DNA of 64,000 bases from Azonexaceae bacterium (GTDB lineage Bacteria; Pseudomonadota; Gammaproteobacteria; Burkholderiales; Rhodocyclaceae), in contig JAAXVL010000002.1 in NCBI GenBank assembly GCA_013335535.1, forward strand, positions 62,001 to 126,000, given 5' to 3'. The translations under genes and the position numbers were made by a program. The notes under the pieces were generated by a model that saw only the letters and a list, made by a program, of their open reading frames with translations, ran no database searches and was not told the origin of the DNA. Shown here in pieces: positions 56,101-64,000 of the stretch (position 1 is the first letter of the stretch; the number at the start of each line of letters is the position of its first letter).

Positions 56101-57745
56101 TCACAAGGTGTCCGAGTACATCGGCTTCCTGCGTCACTCGGTGCCGGGGGTCGGCCTCATTTCGCCGCCGCCGCACCACGACATCTACTCGATCGAGGAT
56201 TTGGCTCAGCTCATTCACGATCTGAAGAACGCCAATTCCAAGGCTTCCATTTCGGTCAAGCTGGTGTCCGAAGTTGGCGTCGGTACGGTGGCTGCCGGTG
56301 TTGCCAAGGCCAAGGCCGATCACGTCGTGATCGCCGGTTTTGACGGCGGTACAGGTGCTTCGCCGCAATCGTCGATCAAGCATGCCGGTACGCCGTGGGA
56401 ACTTGGTCTGTCTGAAACCCAGCAGACGCTGGTACTCAACCGCCTGCGCTCGCGTATCCGCGTCCAGGTCGATGGTCAGATGAAGACCGGCCGCGACGTT
56501 GTCGTCGGTGCGCTGCTTGGCGCCGATGAGTTCGGCTTCGCTACGGCGCCGCTTGTCGTCGAAGGCTGCATCATGATGCGCAAGTGTCACCTGAACACCT
56601 GTCCAGTCGGCGTGGCCACGCAGGATCCGGTGCTGCGCAAGCGCTTCTCTGGCCAGCCCGAGCATGTCGTCAATTTCTTCTTCTTCGTTGCCGAAGAAGT
56701 CCGCGAGATCATGGCCCAACTCGGCATTCGCAAGTTTGACGATCTGGTTGGTCGCGCCGACCTGCTCGACATGCGTGCCGGTATCGAGCACTGGAAGGCC
56801 AAGGGGCTGGATTTCTCGAAGATCTTCTTCCAGCCGAACGTGCCGGCCGATGTGCCGCGCCTGCATACCGAAACGCAGGACCACGGCCTTGAGAAAGCGC
56901 TGGACCACAAGCTGATCGCCCAGGCCAGGCCGGCTCTCGAAAAGGGCCAGAAAGTCCAGATCGAAACGACGATCATCAACGTCAATCGCACCTGCGGCAC
57001 CATGTTGTCGGGTGAAGTTGCCCGCCGCTATGGCCATGCCGGCCTGCCGGATGACACCATTCACGTCAAGCTGACCGGTACGGCTGGCCAGGCTTTCGGT
57101 GCCTTCCTGGCCAAGGGCGTGACGCTGGAATTGACCGGCGAAGGTAATGACTACGTTGGCAAGGGTCTGTCGGGCGGCCGCATCATCATCAAGCCGAGTC
57201 CGGATTTCCGTGGTGATACGCAGCAGAACATCATTTGCGGCAACACCGTCATGTACGGTGCAACCGAAGGTGAATCGTTCTTCGCCGGTGTCGGTGGCGA
57301 ACGCTTCTGCGTCCGCAATTCCGGTGGTACGGCGGTTGTTGAAGGTGTTGGCGACCATGGCTGCGAATACATGACAGGTGGCACGGTGGCCGTGCTGGGC
57401 ATGACCGGACGCAACTTCGCGGCTGGCATGTCGGGGGGTATCGCCTACGTGCTCGATGAGGATGGCAGCTTCAAGCATCGCTGCAACCTCGCGCAGGTCG
57501 CGCTCGAAAAGGTCTTGCCGGCTTCACGTCACGCTGCTGGCGAACCGCTGCATCTTGGTATCGCTGACGAGACCCAACTCAAGGAGTTGATCACCCGTCA
57601 CGCCGAATACACCGGCAGCGCGACAGCCAAGGCCATTCTGGCCAACTGGGATGTCTATCGCGAGAAGTTCGTCAAAGTCTATCCACATGAATACAAGCGC
57701 GCCCTCACCGAGATGGCCGCTGCTGCACAGAAGGAGGCTGCATAA
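53108..57745 (+). CDS. gltB: Glutamate synthase (NADPH) large subunit
   Basis: Transfers the amide of glutamine to 2-oxoglutarate. About 1545 residues. A short propeptide precedes the class II glutaminase nucleophile Cys ([10 protein letters not shown], residue about 21). The FMN-binding synthase domain has [20 protein letters not shown] and [10 protein letters not shown], the 3Fe-4S cysteines are in [15 protein letters not shown], and a C-terminal GXGXG beta-helix follows ([21 protein letters not shown]). I chose ATG 53108, 9 bp after GAAGGA; ATG 53099 is also in frame but too close to that site. gltD follows with a 1 bp overlap. Confidence 0.96.
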   Translation: MEPGVPERQGLYDPANEHDACGVGFVAHVKGQKNHGIVEQGLLILKNIDHRGAVGADPLQGDGAGILIQIPDQFYREEMARQAVELPPAGEYGVGMVFLPQEAASRYACIEEIERSVIAEGQVLLGWRDVPVNRDMPMSPTVRAKEPVIRQVFVGRGPDVFVTDALERKLYIIRRRAANAIKSLKLKFGQEFYVPSFSARTVNYKGLLLADQVGVYYLDLQDKRTVSALALVHQRFSTNTFPTWDLAHPFRYIAHNGEINTVRGNVNWFKAREQAISSPILGDDLKKVWPLHYPGQSDSASFDNALELLVMGGGYSLAQAVMLMIPEAWEKHSQMDENRRAFYEYHAAMMEPWDGPAAVAFTDGRQIGATLDRNGLRPARYLVTDDDLVVMASESGVLPIPEKKIVKKWRLQPGKMFLIDMEQGRIIDDKELKDSLANAKPYREWIEKIRIKLDEVPAPNEKCSAPAASLLDRQQAFGYTQEDVKIILEPMVQNGEEATGSMGTDSALPVLSAKNKTLYTYFKQLFAQVTNPPIDPIREELVMSLVSFIGPKPNLLNTNDINPPIRLEVSQPVLSFDDMEKLRNIEKYTSNKFQSFELDICYPVAWGKDGIEARLASLAADAEDAVRSGANILIVSDRKVDAEHVAIPALLATSAIHQHLVKKGLRTSAGLVVETGSARETHHFALLGGYGAEAVHPYVALETIAGFAKGDAEKAEKYAKNYVKAIGKGLMKVMSKMGISTYMSYTGAQIFEAIGLQKDFVEKYFTGTPSNVEGIGVFEVAEEAIRLHDEAFSADPVLATMLDAGGEYAYRTRGEEHMWTPDSIAKLQHSTRSGKYETYKEYAKLINDQTKRHLTLRGLFEFKPTGTAIPLEEVESAKEIVKRFATGAMSLGSISTEAHTTLAIAMNRIGGKSNTGEGGEDAKRFVPLKAGQTLSEVVGASRIERDYTFKDGDSLRSAIKQVASGRFGVTTEYLVNADQIQIKMAQGAKPGEGGQLPGHKVSEYIGFLRHSVPGVGLISPPPHHDIYSIEDLAQLIHDLKNANSKASISVKLVSEVGVGTVAAGVAKAKADHVVIAGFDGGTGASPQSSIKHAGTPWELGLSETQQTLVLNRLRSRIRVQVDGQMKTGRDVVVGALLGADEFGFATAPLVVEGCIMMRKCHLNTCPVGVATQDPVLRKRFSGQPEHVVNFFFFVAEEVREIMAQLGIRKFDDLVGRADLLDMRAGIEHWKAKGLDFSKIFFQPNVPADVPRLHTETQDHGLEKALDHKLIAQARPALEKGQKVQIETTIINVNRTCGTMLSGEVARRYGHAGLPDDTIHVKLTGTAGQAFGAFLAKGVTLELTGEGNDYVGKGLSGGRIIIKPSPDFRGDTQQNIICGNTVMYGATEGESFFAGVGGERFCVRNSGGTAVVEGVGDHGCEYMTGGTVAVLGMTGRNFAAGMSGGIAYVLDEDGSFKHRCNLAQVALEKVLPASRHAAGEPLHLGIADETQLKELITRHAEYTGSATAKAILANWDVYREKFVKVYPHEYKRALTEMAAAAQKEAA

Positions 57746-59211
57746 TGGGCAAGCCGACTGGCTTCATGGAGTTCGAGCGTCTCTCCGAGTCTTACGACCC
57801 GGTTGAGCAACGCTTGAAGCACTACAAGGAATTTGTCCACGCCTTGTCTGACGACAACGCCAAGATTCAGGGCGCGCGTTGCATGGACTGCGGTATTCCC
57901 TTCTGCAACAACGGTTGCCCGGTGAACAACATCATTCCGGACTGGAATGACCTGGTTTATCGCGGCAACTGGAAGCAGGCGCTGGAAGTGCTGCATTCGA
58001 CCAACAACTTCCCGGATTTCACCGGCCGCATCTGTCCGGCGCCCTGCGAGGCTGCCTGCACGCTCGGCATCAATGCCGCGCCGGTGGGCATCAAGTCGAT
58101 CGAGCACGCGATCATCGACAAGGGTTGGGAAATGGGCTGGGTTGTGCCGCAGCCGCCAAAATCGAAGACCGGCAAGAAGGTTGCCATCGTCGGTTCCGGA
58201 CCGGCCGGTCTGGCTGCCGCGCAGCAGCTGGCGCGCGTTGGTCACGATGTGACGGTGTTCGAGAAGAGCGATCGTCTGGGCGGCCTACTTGCCTACGGCA
58301 TTCCTGACTTCAAGATGGAAAAGACCCTGGTCGACCGTCGCGTCGCCCAGATGGAAGCCGAAGGCGTTGCCTTCAAGACCAAGGTCGTGATCGGTGACAA
58401 GAACGTGCCGGCCGGCATCAACAACGATTCGACCTCCTTCGTTTCGGCCGAACAGCTGAAGCAGGATTTCGACGCGGTGATTCTCGCCGCCGGCTCCGAA
58501 GTGCCGCGCGATCTGCCAGTGCCGGGCCGTGAGTTCAAGGGCATCTACGCTGCGCTCGAGTTCCTGATTCCGCAGAACAAGGAAGTCCAGCAGGGCAAGG
58601 CCAATCCGATCAACGTCAAGGGCAAGCACGTCATCGTGATCGGTGGCGGCGACACCGGTTCTGACTGCGTCGGTACGTCGAATCGCCACGGTGCTGCCTC
58701 GGTGACTCAGTTCGAACTGATGCCGATGCCGCCGGAAGAAGAGAACAAGGAGCTGACCTGGCCGTACTGGCCGTACAAGCTGCGTACGTCTTCTTCGCAC
58801 GACGAAGGCTGTACCCGTGATTTCGCCGTCGCCACCAAGGGCTTCGTCGATGATGGCAAGGGCAACGTCAAGGCGCTCAAGGCTGTTCGTCTGGACTGGA
58901 AGGACGGCAAGATGAGCGAAGTGGCCGGTTCGGAATTCGAACTGCCCTGCGACAACGCCTTCCTGGCCATGGGCTTCACCAATCCGGTCGGCGGTCTGCT
59001 CGATGCCTTTGGCGTTGAGAAGGATGCGCGCCAGAACGCCAAGGCAACGACCGACGGCGCAGGTTGCTACAAGACCAATGTCGACAAGGTTTATGCCGCC
59101 GGTGACGTGCGTCGCGGCCAGTCGCTGGTGGTCTGGGCGATCCGTGAAGGCCGTCAGGCCGCCCGTGAAGTTGACGCTTTCCTGATGGGTTCGACGACGC
59201 TGCCGCGCTGA
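57745..59211 (+). CDS. gltD: Glutamate synthase (NADPH) small subunit
   Basis: FAD/NADPH subunit feeding electrons to GltB; 488 residues. The N-terminal Fe-S Cys clusters are [17 protein letters not shown] near residue 47 and [13 protein letters not shown] near 94. The FAD fold is [18 protein letters not shown] near 147, the NADPH fold [16 protein letters not shown] near 290, and the C-terminal FAD contact [16 protein letters not shown] near 452. Ends 17 bp before a strong terminator. Confidence 0.96.
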   Translation: MGKPTGFMEFERLSESYDPVEQRLKHYKEFVHALSDDNAKIQGARCMDCGIPFCNNGCPVNNIIPDWNDLVYRGNWKQALEVLHSTNNFPDFTGRICPAPCEAACTLGINAAPVGIKSIEHAIIDKGWEMGWVVPQPPKSKTGKKVAIVGSGPAGLAAAQQLARVGHDVTVFEKSDRLGGLLAYGIPDFKMEKTLVDRRVAQMEAEGVAFKTKVVIGDKNVPAGINNDSTSFVSAEQLKQDFDAVILAAGSEVPRDLPVPGREFKGIYAALEFLIPQNKEVQQGKANPINVKGKHVIVIGGGDTGSDCVGTSNRHGAASVTQFELMPMPPEEENKELTWPYWPYKLRTSSSHDEGCTRDFAVATKGFVDDGKGNVKALKAVRLDWKDGKMSEVAGSEFELPCDNAFLAMGFTNPVGGLLDAFGVEKDARQNAKATTDGAGCYKTNVDKVYAAGDVRRGQSLVVWAIREGRQAAREVDAFLMGSTTLPR

Positions 59212-59227
59212 ATCGAGATCACGCCAG

Positions 59228-59262
59228 AAAGCCCCGCCGCCTGAAAAGCCGGCGGGGCTTTT
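59228..59262 (+). terminator. Intrinsic terminator of gltBD
   Basis: AAAGCCCCGCCG / CCGGCGGGGCTTT around a short loop (partly pairing), followed by TCAATTTTT. A copy of the interspersed element starts at its right edge. Confidence 0.88.
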
Positions 59263-59297
59263 CAATTTTTGGCTTTTTTTCCGGTTGACCGTGGCAT
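59261..59297 (+). repeat. Interspersed element, intergenic copy beside the gltBD terminator
   Basis: TTTTCAATTTTTGGC, then TTTTTTTCCGGTTGACCGTGG. As with the mscS/metF copy, its T-rich 5' part directly continues a terminator stem, so the element may supply the T-tract. Confidence 0.85.
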
Positions 59298-59389
59298 TCG
59301 CCTTTTGATTTTTTCACAAAATTGCCTGGCCAGGGAGCGAAACATTGTCTCTGTCGTGTGAGAATGCCTGCTGATTTCAAGGGGAAAAC

Positions 59390-60115
59390 ATGTCAGCTGA
59401 ACTGCAACCTGCCTTGCTGGTGACAACGCCAAGCGGGGCCCTCGACGGACACATGCTGGTGATTCTGGGCATCATGGTCGTCGCCGGGGTGTTGGGCGGC
59501 ACGGCCAACTACTTTCTGGCCGACCGGCGTGGCGACGCCGGCTGCCATGACTGGTTGAAATATCCGGTCTTCGGTGTCGTGGCGGCCCTCACCGTGCCGC
59601 TATTTCTCAACATGCTGTCGAGCACGCTGCTCGAGGGCGCGCGGACCAAGCCGATCGATCTCTACGTCTTTTCAGGGTTCTGCCTGATCTACGTCGTTGC
59701 CTCGCGGCGCTTTTTCGAAAACATGGTGCAGCGTCTGATGGCGCAGATCGATCAGGTTCGGCGCGATGTTGGCCGTATCGAGCAGCAAAAGCGTGAACTA
59801 CCCATTGCTGTAGCGCCCAAACTTGAAGCCGAGGTCGTCGAGCACGACCCCAAGGAAGTGCTCTCCTACAACGACGTCGAGATCCTGCGTGCCTTGTCCG
59901 AAGGCGGCTTCGTTTATGGCAATCTGGTCGCGATCTGCGACAGCACCGGGCTGGCCCGCGATGTCGTCAGCCAGCGCCTGACTGTCATGAAAGCCATGGG
60001 CGTCATCGAGACCCGCATCAACGACAAGAATGTCCTGCACTGGTTCGTCTCGGCCCGCGGCAAGGCCGTGCTCGGGGAGATTCTCGGCGGTCAGGAGCAG
60101 AAAAAGAGCGCCTGA
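59390..60115 (+). CDS. Membrane protein with C-terminal winged-helix-like domain, unknown
   Basis: Protein of 241 residues. Three hydrophobic segments (about 20-40, 57-77, 92-110: LVILGIMVVAGVLGGTANYF, FGVVAALTVPLFLNML, LYVFSGFCLIYVVAS) lead to a coiled-coil stretch (RLMAQIDQVRRDVGRIEQQK). The C-terminal 70 residues (EILRALSEGGFVYGNLVAICDST, VVSQRLTVMKAMGVIETR) look like a MarR-type winged helix. It resembles YEATS-associated membrane proteins of unknown role. A single-gene unit with a terminator after it. Confidence 0.65.
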   Translation: MSAELQPALLVTTPSGALDGHMLVILGIMVVAGVLGGTANYFLADRRGDAGCHDWLKYPVFGVVAALTVPLFLNMLSSTLLEGARTKPIDLYVFSGFCLIYVVASRRFFENMVQRLMAQIDQVRRDVGRIEQQKRELPIAVAPKLEAEVVEHDPKEVLSYNDVEILRALSEGGFVYGNLVAICDSTGLARDVVSQRLTVMKAMGVIETRINDKNVLHWFVSARGKAVLGEILGGQEQKKSA

Positions 60116-60144
60116 CCTTCCTGCTGTTCTCTGGCCAAGTGCCG

Positions 60145-60185
60145 ACAAAAGCCCCGCCGCCTCAACCATCGACGGGGCTTTTGTT
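60145..60185 (+). terminator. Intrinsic terminator
   Basis: ACAAAAGCCCCG / CGGGGCTTTTGT with a 16-base loop followed by TTTTC. It ends the membrane/winged-helix gene. Confidence 0.85.
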
Positions 60186-60304
60186 TTTCACCGGCGTTTG
60201 CGCTGGATCAAAGGGAGGGCGCGGCAAAGGCGTCGCCGGCTTCGACAGTCCGGGCCGATCATGTGAAAATGCAGATTACCCAACTCGAGCAGATTTCTCT
60301 CAAT

Positions 60305-61663
60305 ATGAATATCGTGATTCTCGCGGCCGGCCAAGGCAAACGCATGCATTCCAACCTGCCCAAGGTCCTGCATCCGATCGCCGGCAAGCCGCTGGCGCAG
60401 CATGTCATCGACACCGCCCGTCTTCTATCCCCCGAAAAACTCATCGTCGTCTATGGTCATGGCGGCGAGGTTGTGCGCGCCACGCTGGCTGCCGATGACA
60501 TCCTGTGGGCTGAGCAAGCCCAGCAACTGGGCACTGGCCATGCCGTCGCCCAGGCCGTATCGCAACTCGGCGATGCGGCGCAGACGTTGGTCCTCTACGG
60601 CGACGTGCCGTTGACTACGGTCGGTGCCTTGAAGCGGCTGCTGCAGGCCGGCAAGGACGGTTTGTCGATCCTGACCGTCGACCTCGCCAACCCGAGTGGC
60701 TATGGCCGCATGGTGCGTGATGCTGCGGGCAATATCGTGCGCATCGTCGAAGAAAAGGATGCGACACCGGATGAAAAAGCCATCCGTGAGGTCAATACCG
60801 GCATCATGGCCATTCCGACAGCGCGTCTGGCCGACTGGCTCGGCCAGCTCAAGAACAACAATGCCCAGGGCGAGTACTACCTGACCGACATCGTCGCGCT
60901 GGCCGTGGCCGAAGGCCTGCCGGTGCGCGCCGCACAGCCCGAAGGCGAGTGGGAAGTGCTTGGCGTCAACAGCAAGGTGCAACTGGCCGAACTGGAGCGT
61001 CAGCATCAACGCAATCTGGCTGATCAGTTGCTGGTTGCCGGTGTCCGCCTGGCTGATCCGGAACGCATCGATATCCGCGGTTCGTTGTCCCATGGCCGCG
61101 ACGTTGCCATCGACGTCGGCTGCGTCTTCGAAGGCAAGGTCGATCTGGCTGATGCTGTCGAAGTTGGCCCCTACTGCGTGCTCAAGAACGTCAAGGTCGG
61201 TGCCGGTACGCGCATTGCGGCCTTCTGTCATTTCGAGGATGCGGTAATCGGGCCGGATGGCGTACTTGGTCCTTACGCCCGCCTGCGTCCGGGGACCGAG
61301 CTTGGGCCGGAAGTGCACATCGGCAACTTCGTCGAGGTCAAGAAGAGCATCATCGGTGCCCAGTCCAAGGCCAACCATCTGGCTTACATCGGCGATGCCG
61401 AGATCGGCCAGCGCGTCAATGTCGGCGCCGGAACCATCACCTGCAATTACGATGGCGCCAACAAGTTCAAGACCATCATCGAGGACGATGTCTTCATCGG
61501 CTCCGACACCCAGCTCGTCGCCCCGGTGACGGTCGGGCGCGGCGCCACGCTCGGTGCCGGCACGACGCTGACCAAGGATGCGCCGCCGGATGCCTTGACT
61601 GTGTCGCGGGCCAAGCAATTGACCTTACCCGGCTGGGAACGTCCCAAGAAGGTAAAAAAATAA
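60305..61663 (+). CDS. glmU: Bifunctional UDP-GlcNAc pyrophosphorylase/GlcN-1-P acetyltransferase
   Basis: Makes UDP-N-acetylglucosamine for peptidoglycan and LPS; 452 residues. The N-terminal uridyltransferase has [20 protein letters not shown] (residues 5-24), LYGDVPL and EVNTGIM. The C-terminal left-handed beta-helix has [30 protein letters not shown] in short blocks and [17 protein letters not shown] near 375. ATG 60305 gives the family N-terminus; an in-frame ATG 42 bp earlier adds non-family sequence. It overlaps the next gene at the stop. Confidence 0.95.
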   Translation: MNIVILAAGQGKRMHSNLPKVLHPIAGKPLAQHVIDTARLLSPEKLIVVYGHGGEVVRATLAADDILWAEQAQQLGTGHAVAQAVSQLGDAAQTLVLYGDVPLTTVGALKRLLQAGKDGLSILTVDLANPSGYGRMVRDAAGNIVRIVEEKDATPDEKAIREVNTGIMAIPTARLADWLGQLKNNNAQGEYYLTDIVALAVAEGLPVRAAQPEGEWEVLGVNSKVQLAELERQHQRNLADQLLVAGVRLADPERIDIRGSLSHGRDVAIDVGCVFEGKVDLADAVEVGPYCVLKNVKVGAGTRIAAFCHFEDAVIGPDGVLGPYARLRPGTELGPEVHIGNFVEVKKSIIGAQSKANHLAYIGDAEIGQRVNVGAGTITCNYDGANKFKTIIEDDVFIGSDTQLVAPVTVGRGATLGAGTTLTKDAPPDALTVSRAKQLTLPGWERPKKVKK

Positions 61664-61968
61664 TGGATTTCTGGTTCACCGCTTTCATGTTTGCCGTCGC
61701 CATCCTCATCGCGGTGGGTGGAACCTTGCTGCTGGTCGGCTACTTCGGCACCTTGCCAGCCTCGTTCGCCTTTGGCTGGAAAAACTGGGTGCCGACGCTG
61801 GCCTTGCCCATCGTCGGCCCGATCTGGTTCGCCGGCACGCACTGGTCGGAGTTTTCCAAGCCAGGCAAGCAGTTGATTTTCGGTGTGCTGCTGTTTGTCG
61901 CAGCCATTGCCTTGCTTTACGGTTTCGGTCCGCATTTCGTTGACCGCATAGCGGCCGGCGTGAAATGA
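61663..61968 (+). CDS. Small integral membrane protein, unknown
   Basis: Protein of 101 residues with three hydrophobic segments (FTAFMFAVAILIAVGGTLLLV, VPTLALPIVGPIWFAG, LIFGVLLFVAAIALLYGF). The ATG overlaps the glmU stop (AATAATGG region), suggesting co-transcription. No motif or family recognised. Confidence 0.7.
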   Translation: MDFWFTAFMFAVAILIAVGGTLLLVGYFGTLPASFAFGWKNWVPTLALPIVGPIWFAGTHWSEFSKPGKQLIFGVLLFVAAIALLYGFGPHFVDRIAAGVK

Positions 61969-62005
61969 ATTTTCGCTAAATTGTCATAAGCTCAGGGAGA
62001 AGATG

Positions 62006-64000
62006 ATGTCCAAGTACACCACCGAGGCTCTACGTTCCATTGCGCTGGTTGGCCATGGTGCCGCCGGCAAGACCAGCCTGGCCGAGGCCCTGCTGTTCGC
62101 GACCGGCGCCATCAGCACGAAGGGCAGCGTCGAGAAAGGCAACACGGTTGCAGACTTCGACGCGCAGGAAAAGGAAGCGGGCCACTCCCTGACCTCGGCC
62201 ATCGTCAATTTCGGCTATGAAGATACCCATATTCATCTGATCGACACCCCGGGCTACCCGGATTTTTCCGGCCAGGCGATTGCTGCGCTGGCTGGCGTCG
62301 ATACCGCCCTGATCGTGGTCAACGCCCAGACCGGCGTCGAACTGATGACCGAGCGCATGATGCGCTACGCCGCCGAACGCAAGCTGTGCCGGATGATCGT
62401 CATCAACAAGATCGATGCCGAAAATCTTGATCTGCCCGGCCTTGTCGCCAATATTCGTGAGCGTTTCGGCAAGCAGTGCATGCTGCTCGACCTACCGGCC
62501 CACGGCGCGGCCGATGTCGTCGAGGTGCTCGAACACGACGCCGGCGACGCTGATTTCGAGTCTGTCGCCGCGGCGCACCGGGCGCTGATCGACCAGATCG
62601 TCGAAGAGGACGAAGAGCTCCTCGCCCAGTACCTTGAAGATGGCGCTGATCCGACTGCGACTGCCTTGCACGCACCTTTTGAAAAGGCCCTGCGCGAAGG
62701 GCATCTGATACCGATTCTCTTCACCTCGGCGAAGACCGGTGCCGGCATCAAGGAATTGCTCCACGTGCTGGCCTCGCTGGCACCGAACCCGGCGGAAGGC
62801 AATGCGCCGCCGTTCTACAAGGGCGAGCCGGGCGACAAGACCGAGCCGTTCCAGGCCGAACCCGATGCGTCAAAACACGTGCTGGCCCACGTTTTCAAGG
62901 TGGTGGCCGATCCGTACCTGGGCAAGATCGGTGTCTTCCGCGTGCATCAGGGCACGATGAAGAAGGACATGCAGCTCTTTGTCGGCGACAGCAAGCGGCC
63001 GATCAAGGTCGGCCATCTTTACCAGTTGCAGGGCAAGGACAGCGTCGAGGTCGATGAACTGCTACCGGGCGATATCGGTGCCATCGCCAAGATCGACGAA
63101 GTCGATTTCGATTGCGTTCTGCACGATTCGCACGACGAGGACCATATCCACCTCGTGCCGCTCGAATTTCCCAAGCCGATGGCCGGCCTGGCCGTCGAAA
63201 CGAAGAAGAAGGGCGACGAACAGCGCCTGTTCGACATCCTGGCCAAGCTGGCCATGGAAGACCCGACCTTTGTCGTCGAACGTCACCCGACCAGCAATGA
63301 AACGGTTATCCGCGGCCTTGGCGAAATCCACCTGAAAGCCAAGCTCGGCCGTATGGCCAGCCAGTACAAGCTGGAAGTCGATACCAAGCCGCCGCGCATT
63401 CCCTACTGCGAGACGATCACCGCCCCGGCCGAGGCGATGTATCGCCACAAGAAGCAATCAGGTGGCGCCGGCCAGTTCGGTGAAGTGCATCTGCGCATCG
63501 AGCCGAAGGGCCGTGGCGAGGGCTTCGAGTTCGTCGATGCGGTCAAGGGCGGGGTCATTCCCGGCGTCTTCATGGCGGCGGTGGAAAAGGGTATTCGTCA
63601 GGGGCTGGAAGGTGGTGTCGTCGCCGGCTATGCGGTCGACGACCTCAAGGTCACGGTATTCGATGGCAAGACCCACGCCGTGGACGGCAAGGAAGTCGCC
63701 TTCACGATGGCCGGTCGCAAGGCCGTTATCGAAGCGATACGCAGCGCCAAGCCGATCGTGCTCGAACCGATTGTCAGCATCGAGATCATCGTTCCGGAAT
63801 CTGCCATCGGCGACCTGACCGGCGATCTGTCTGGCCGGCGTGGCCATATCACCGGCACCGACGGGCGTGGTCACGGCATGTCGGCGATCAGCGGCGAAGT
63901 GCCGCTCGCCGAGCTCAACGACTACCAGTCGCGCCTCAAGTCGCTGACCGGCGGCCAGGGCAGCTACACCATCGAGTTTGCCCGCTACGCGGCGGTGCCG
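62006..64000 (+). CDS. Elongation factor G-like GTPase, 3' end beyond the window
   Basis: Open frame of 665 codons without a stop. GTPase motifs: GHGAAGKTS near residue 15 (G1), DTPGYPD near 80 (G3), NKID near 134 (G4), SAKTG near 244 (G5). Domains II-V follow with GEIHLKAKLGRM, GGAGQFGEVHLRIEP and SDLTGDLS-like RRGHITG segments. The weaker similarity to standard EF-G and the Ala-rich G1 fit the FusA2/EF-G-like class of unclear role. ATG 62006 has AGGGAGAAG upstream; ATG 62003 is an alternative. Confidence 0.87.
   Translation, partial: MSKYTTEALRSIALVGHGAAGKTSLAEALLFATGAISTKGSVEKGNTVADFDAQEKEAGHSLTSAIVNFGYEDTHIHLIDTPGYPDFSGQAIAALAGVDTALIVVNAQTGVELMTERMMRYAAERKLCRMIVINKIDAENLDLPGLVANIRERFGKQCMLLDLPAHGAADVVEVLEHDAGDADFESVAAAHRALIDQIVEEDEELLAQYLEDGADPTATALHAPFEKALREGHLIPILFTSAKTGAGIKELLHVLASLAPNPAEGNAPPFYKGEPGDKTEPFQAEPDASKHVLAHVFKVVADPYLGKIGVFRVHQGTMKKDMQLFVGDSKRPIKVGHLYQLQGKDSVEVDELLPGDIGAIAKIDEVDFDCVLHDSHDEDHIHLVPLEFPKPMAGLAVETKKKGDEQRLFDILAKLAMEDPTFVVERHPTSNETVIRGLGEIHLKAKLGRMASQYKLEVDTKPPRIPYCETITAPAEAMYRHKKQSGGAGQFGEVHLRIEPKGRGEGFEFVDAVKGGVIPGVFMAAVEKGIRQGLEGGVVAGYAVDDLKVTVFDGKTHAVDGKEVAFTMAGRKAVIEAIRSAKPIVLEPIVSIEIIVPESAIGDLTGDLSGRRGHITGTDGRGHGMSAISGEVPLAELNDYQSRLKSLTGGQGSYTIEFARYAAVP

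Noticed and set aside
53816-57478. Very long open frame (over 1200 codons) antisense to gltB
   Set aside because: It mirrors the GC-ending codons of gltB, has no family-like sequence or ribosome site, and gltB is certain.

Overview
The window is a continuous piece of a high-GC bacterial chromosome. It is almost entirely housekeeping genes, tightly packed, with many 1-4 bp stop/start overlaps. Gene content and order point to a betaproteobacterium, most likely a Rhodocyclales member (Dechloromonas/Azonexus-like; an inference that I could not check by search). Supporting points are nadD-rsfS-rlmH-maf-...-rng, hslVU, lptM-lysA, mrcA divergent from pilMNOPQ-aroKB followed by gltBD, and an SAH riboswitch before ahcY. 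No prophage, insertion sequence or CRISPR array was seen.

Layout. 0-4.6 kb: end of a DUF2782-type gene, homoserine kinase, two BPSS1780-type membrane proteins, nadD, rsfS, rlmH, maf. 4.6-10.3 kb (minus strand): the most unusual locus, a glycosyltransferase-like protein, a 1337-residue single-module NRPS with the architecture of poly-amino-acid synthetases (adenylation, carrier, then three membrane-linked hexapeptide blocks), and a Sfp-type phosphopantetheinyl transferase. 10.5-19.5 kb: enoyl-CoA hydratase, ElyC-like protein, acetoacetyl-CoA synthetase, acyltransferase 3, trhP, rng, a Tat-exported dienelactone-hydrolase-like protein and a ProQ-type RNA chaperone. 19.5-19.9 kb: a tRNA operon (Lys-UUU, Lys-CUU, initiator Met). 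20-27 kb: an MscS channel, then the activated-methyl-cycle cluster (metK, an HD-GYP phosphodiesterase, SAH riboswitch-ahcY-holin-like-tlyA-metF). 27-33 kb: two LpxL-type acyltransferases, GNAT, dapF-DUF484-xerC, a 52-codon basic mini-protein gene with its own promoter and terminator, and rlmI. 33.3-37.3 kb: a zinc-type uptake cluster (small Cys protein, outer-membrane porin, binding protein, ATPase, permease). 37.3-46 kb: STAS-repeat protein, hslVU, AEC transporter, hslR, lysA, lptM, cyaY, mrcA. 46-53 kb: type IV pilus assembly genes pilMNOPQ and aroKB, visibly less GC-rich than the flanks. 53-64 kb: gltBD, a membrane/winged-helix protein, glmU, a small membrane protein and an EF-G-like GTPase that runs off the end.

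The main non-gene signal is an interspersed element of about 36-42 bp, present eleven times in both orientations. It has an invariant GTTGACCGT core preceded by a T-run and usually a TTTTGGCC-like block. Six copies are between genes (two next to terminator hairpins). Five lie inside coding sequence (nadD, trhP, tlyA twice, and the signal peptide of the zinc-binding protein), in three different translation frames, and seem to overwrite rather than lengthen the proteins. This resembles either a DNA-uptake-type signal or a selfish palindromic element of the Rickettsia kind. Other leads are a foldable two-state leader before metK, a promoter-terminator leader before gltB, and the mini-gene at 31.85 kb.
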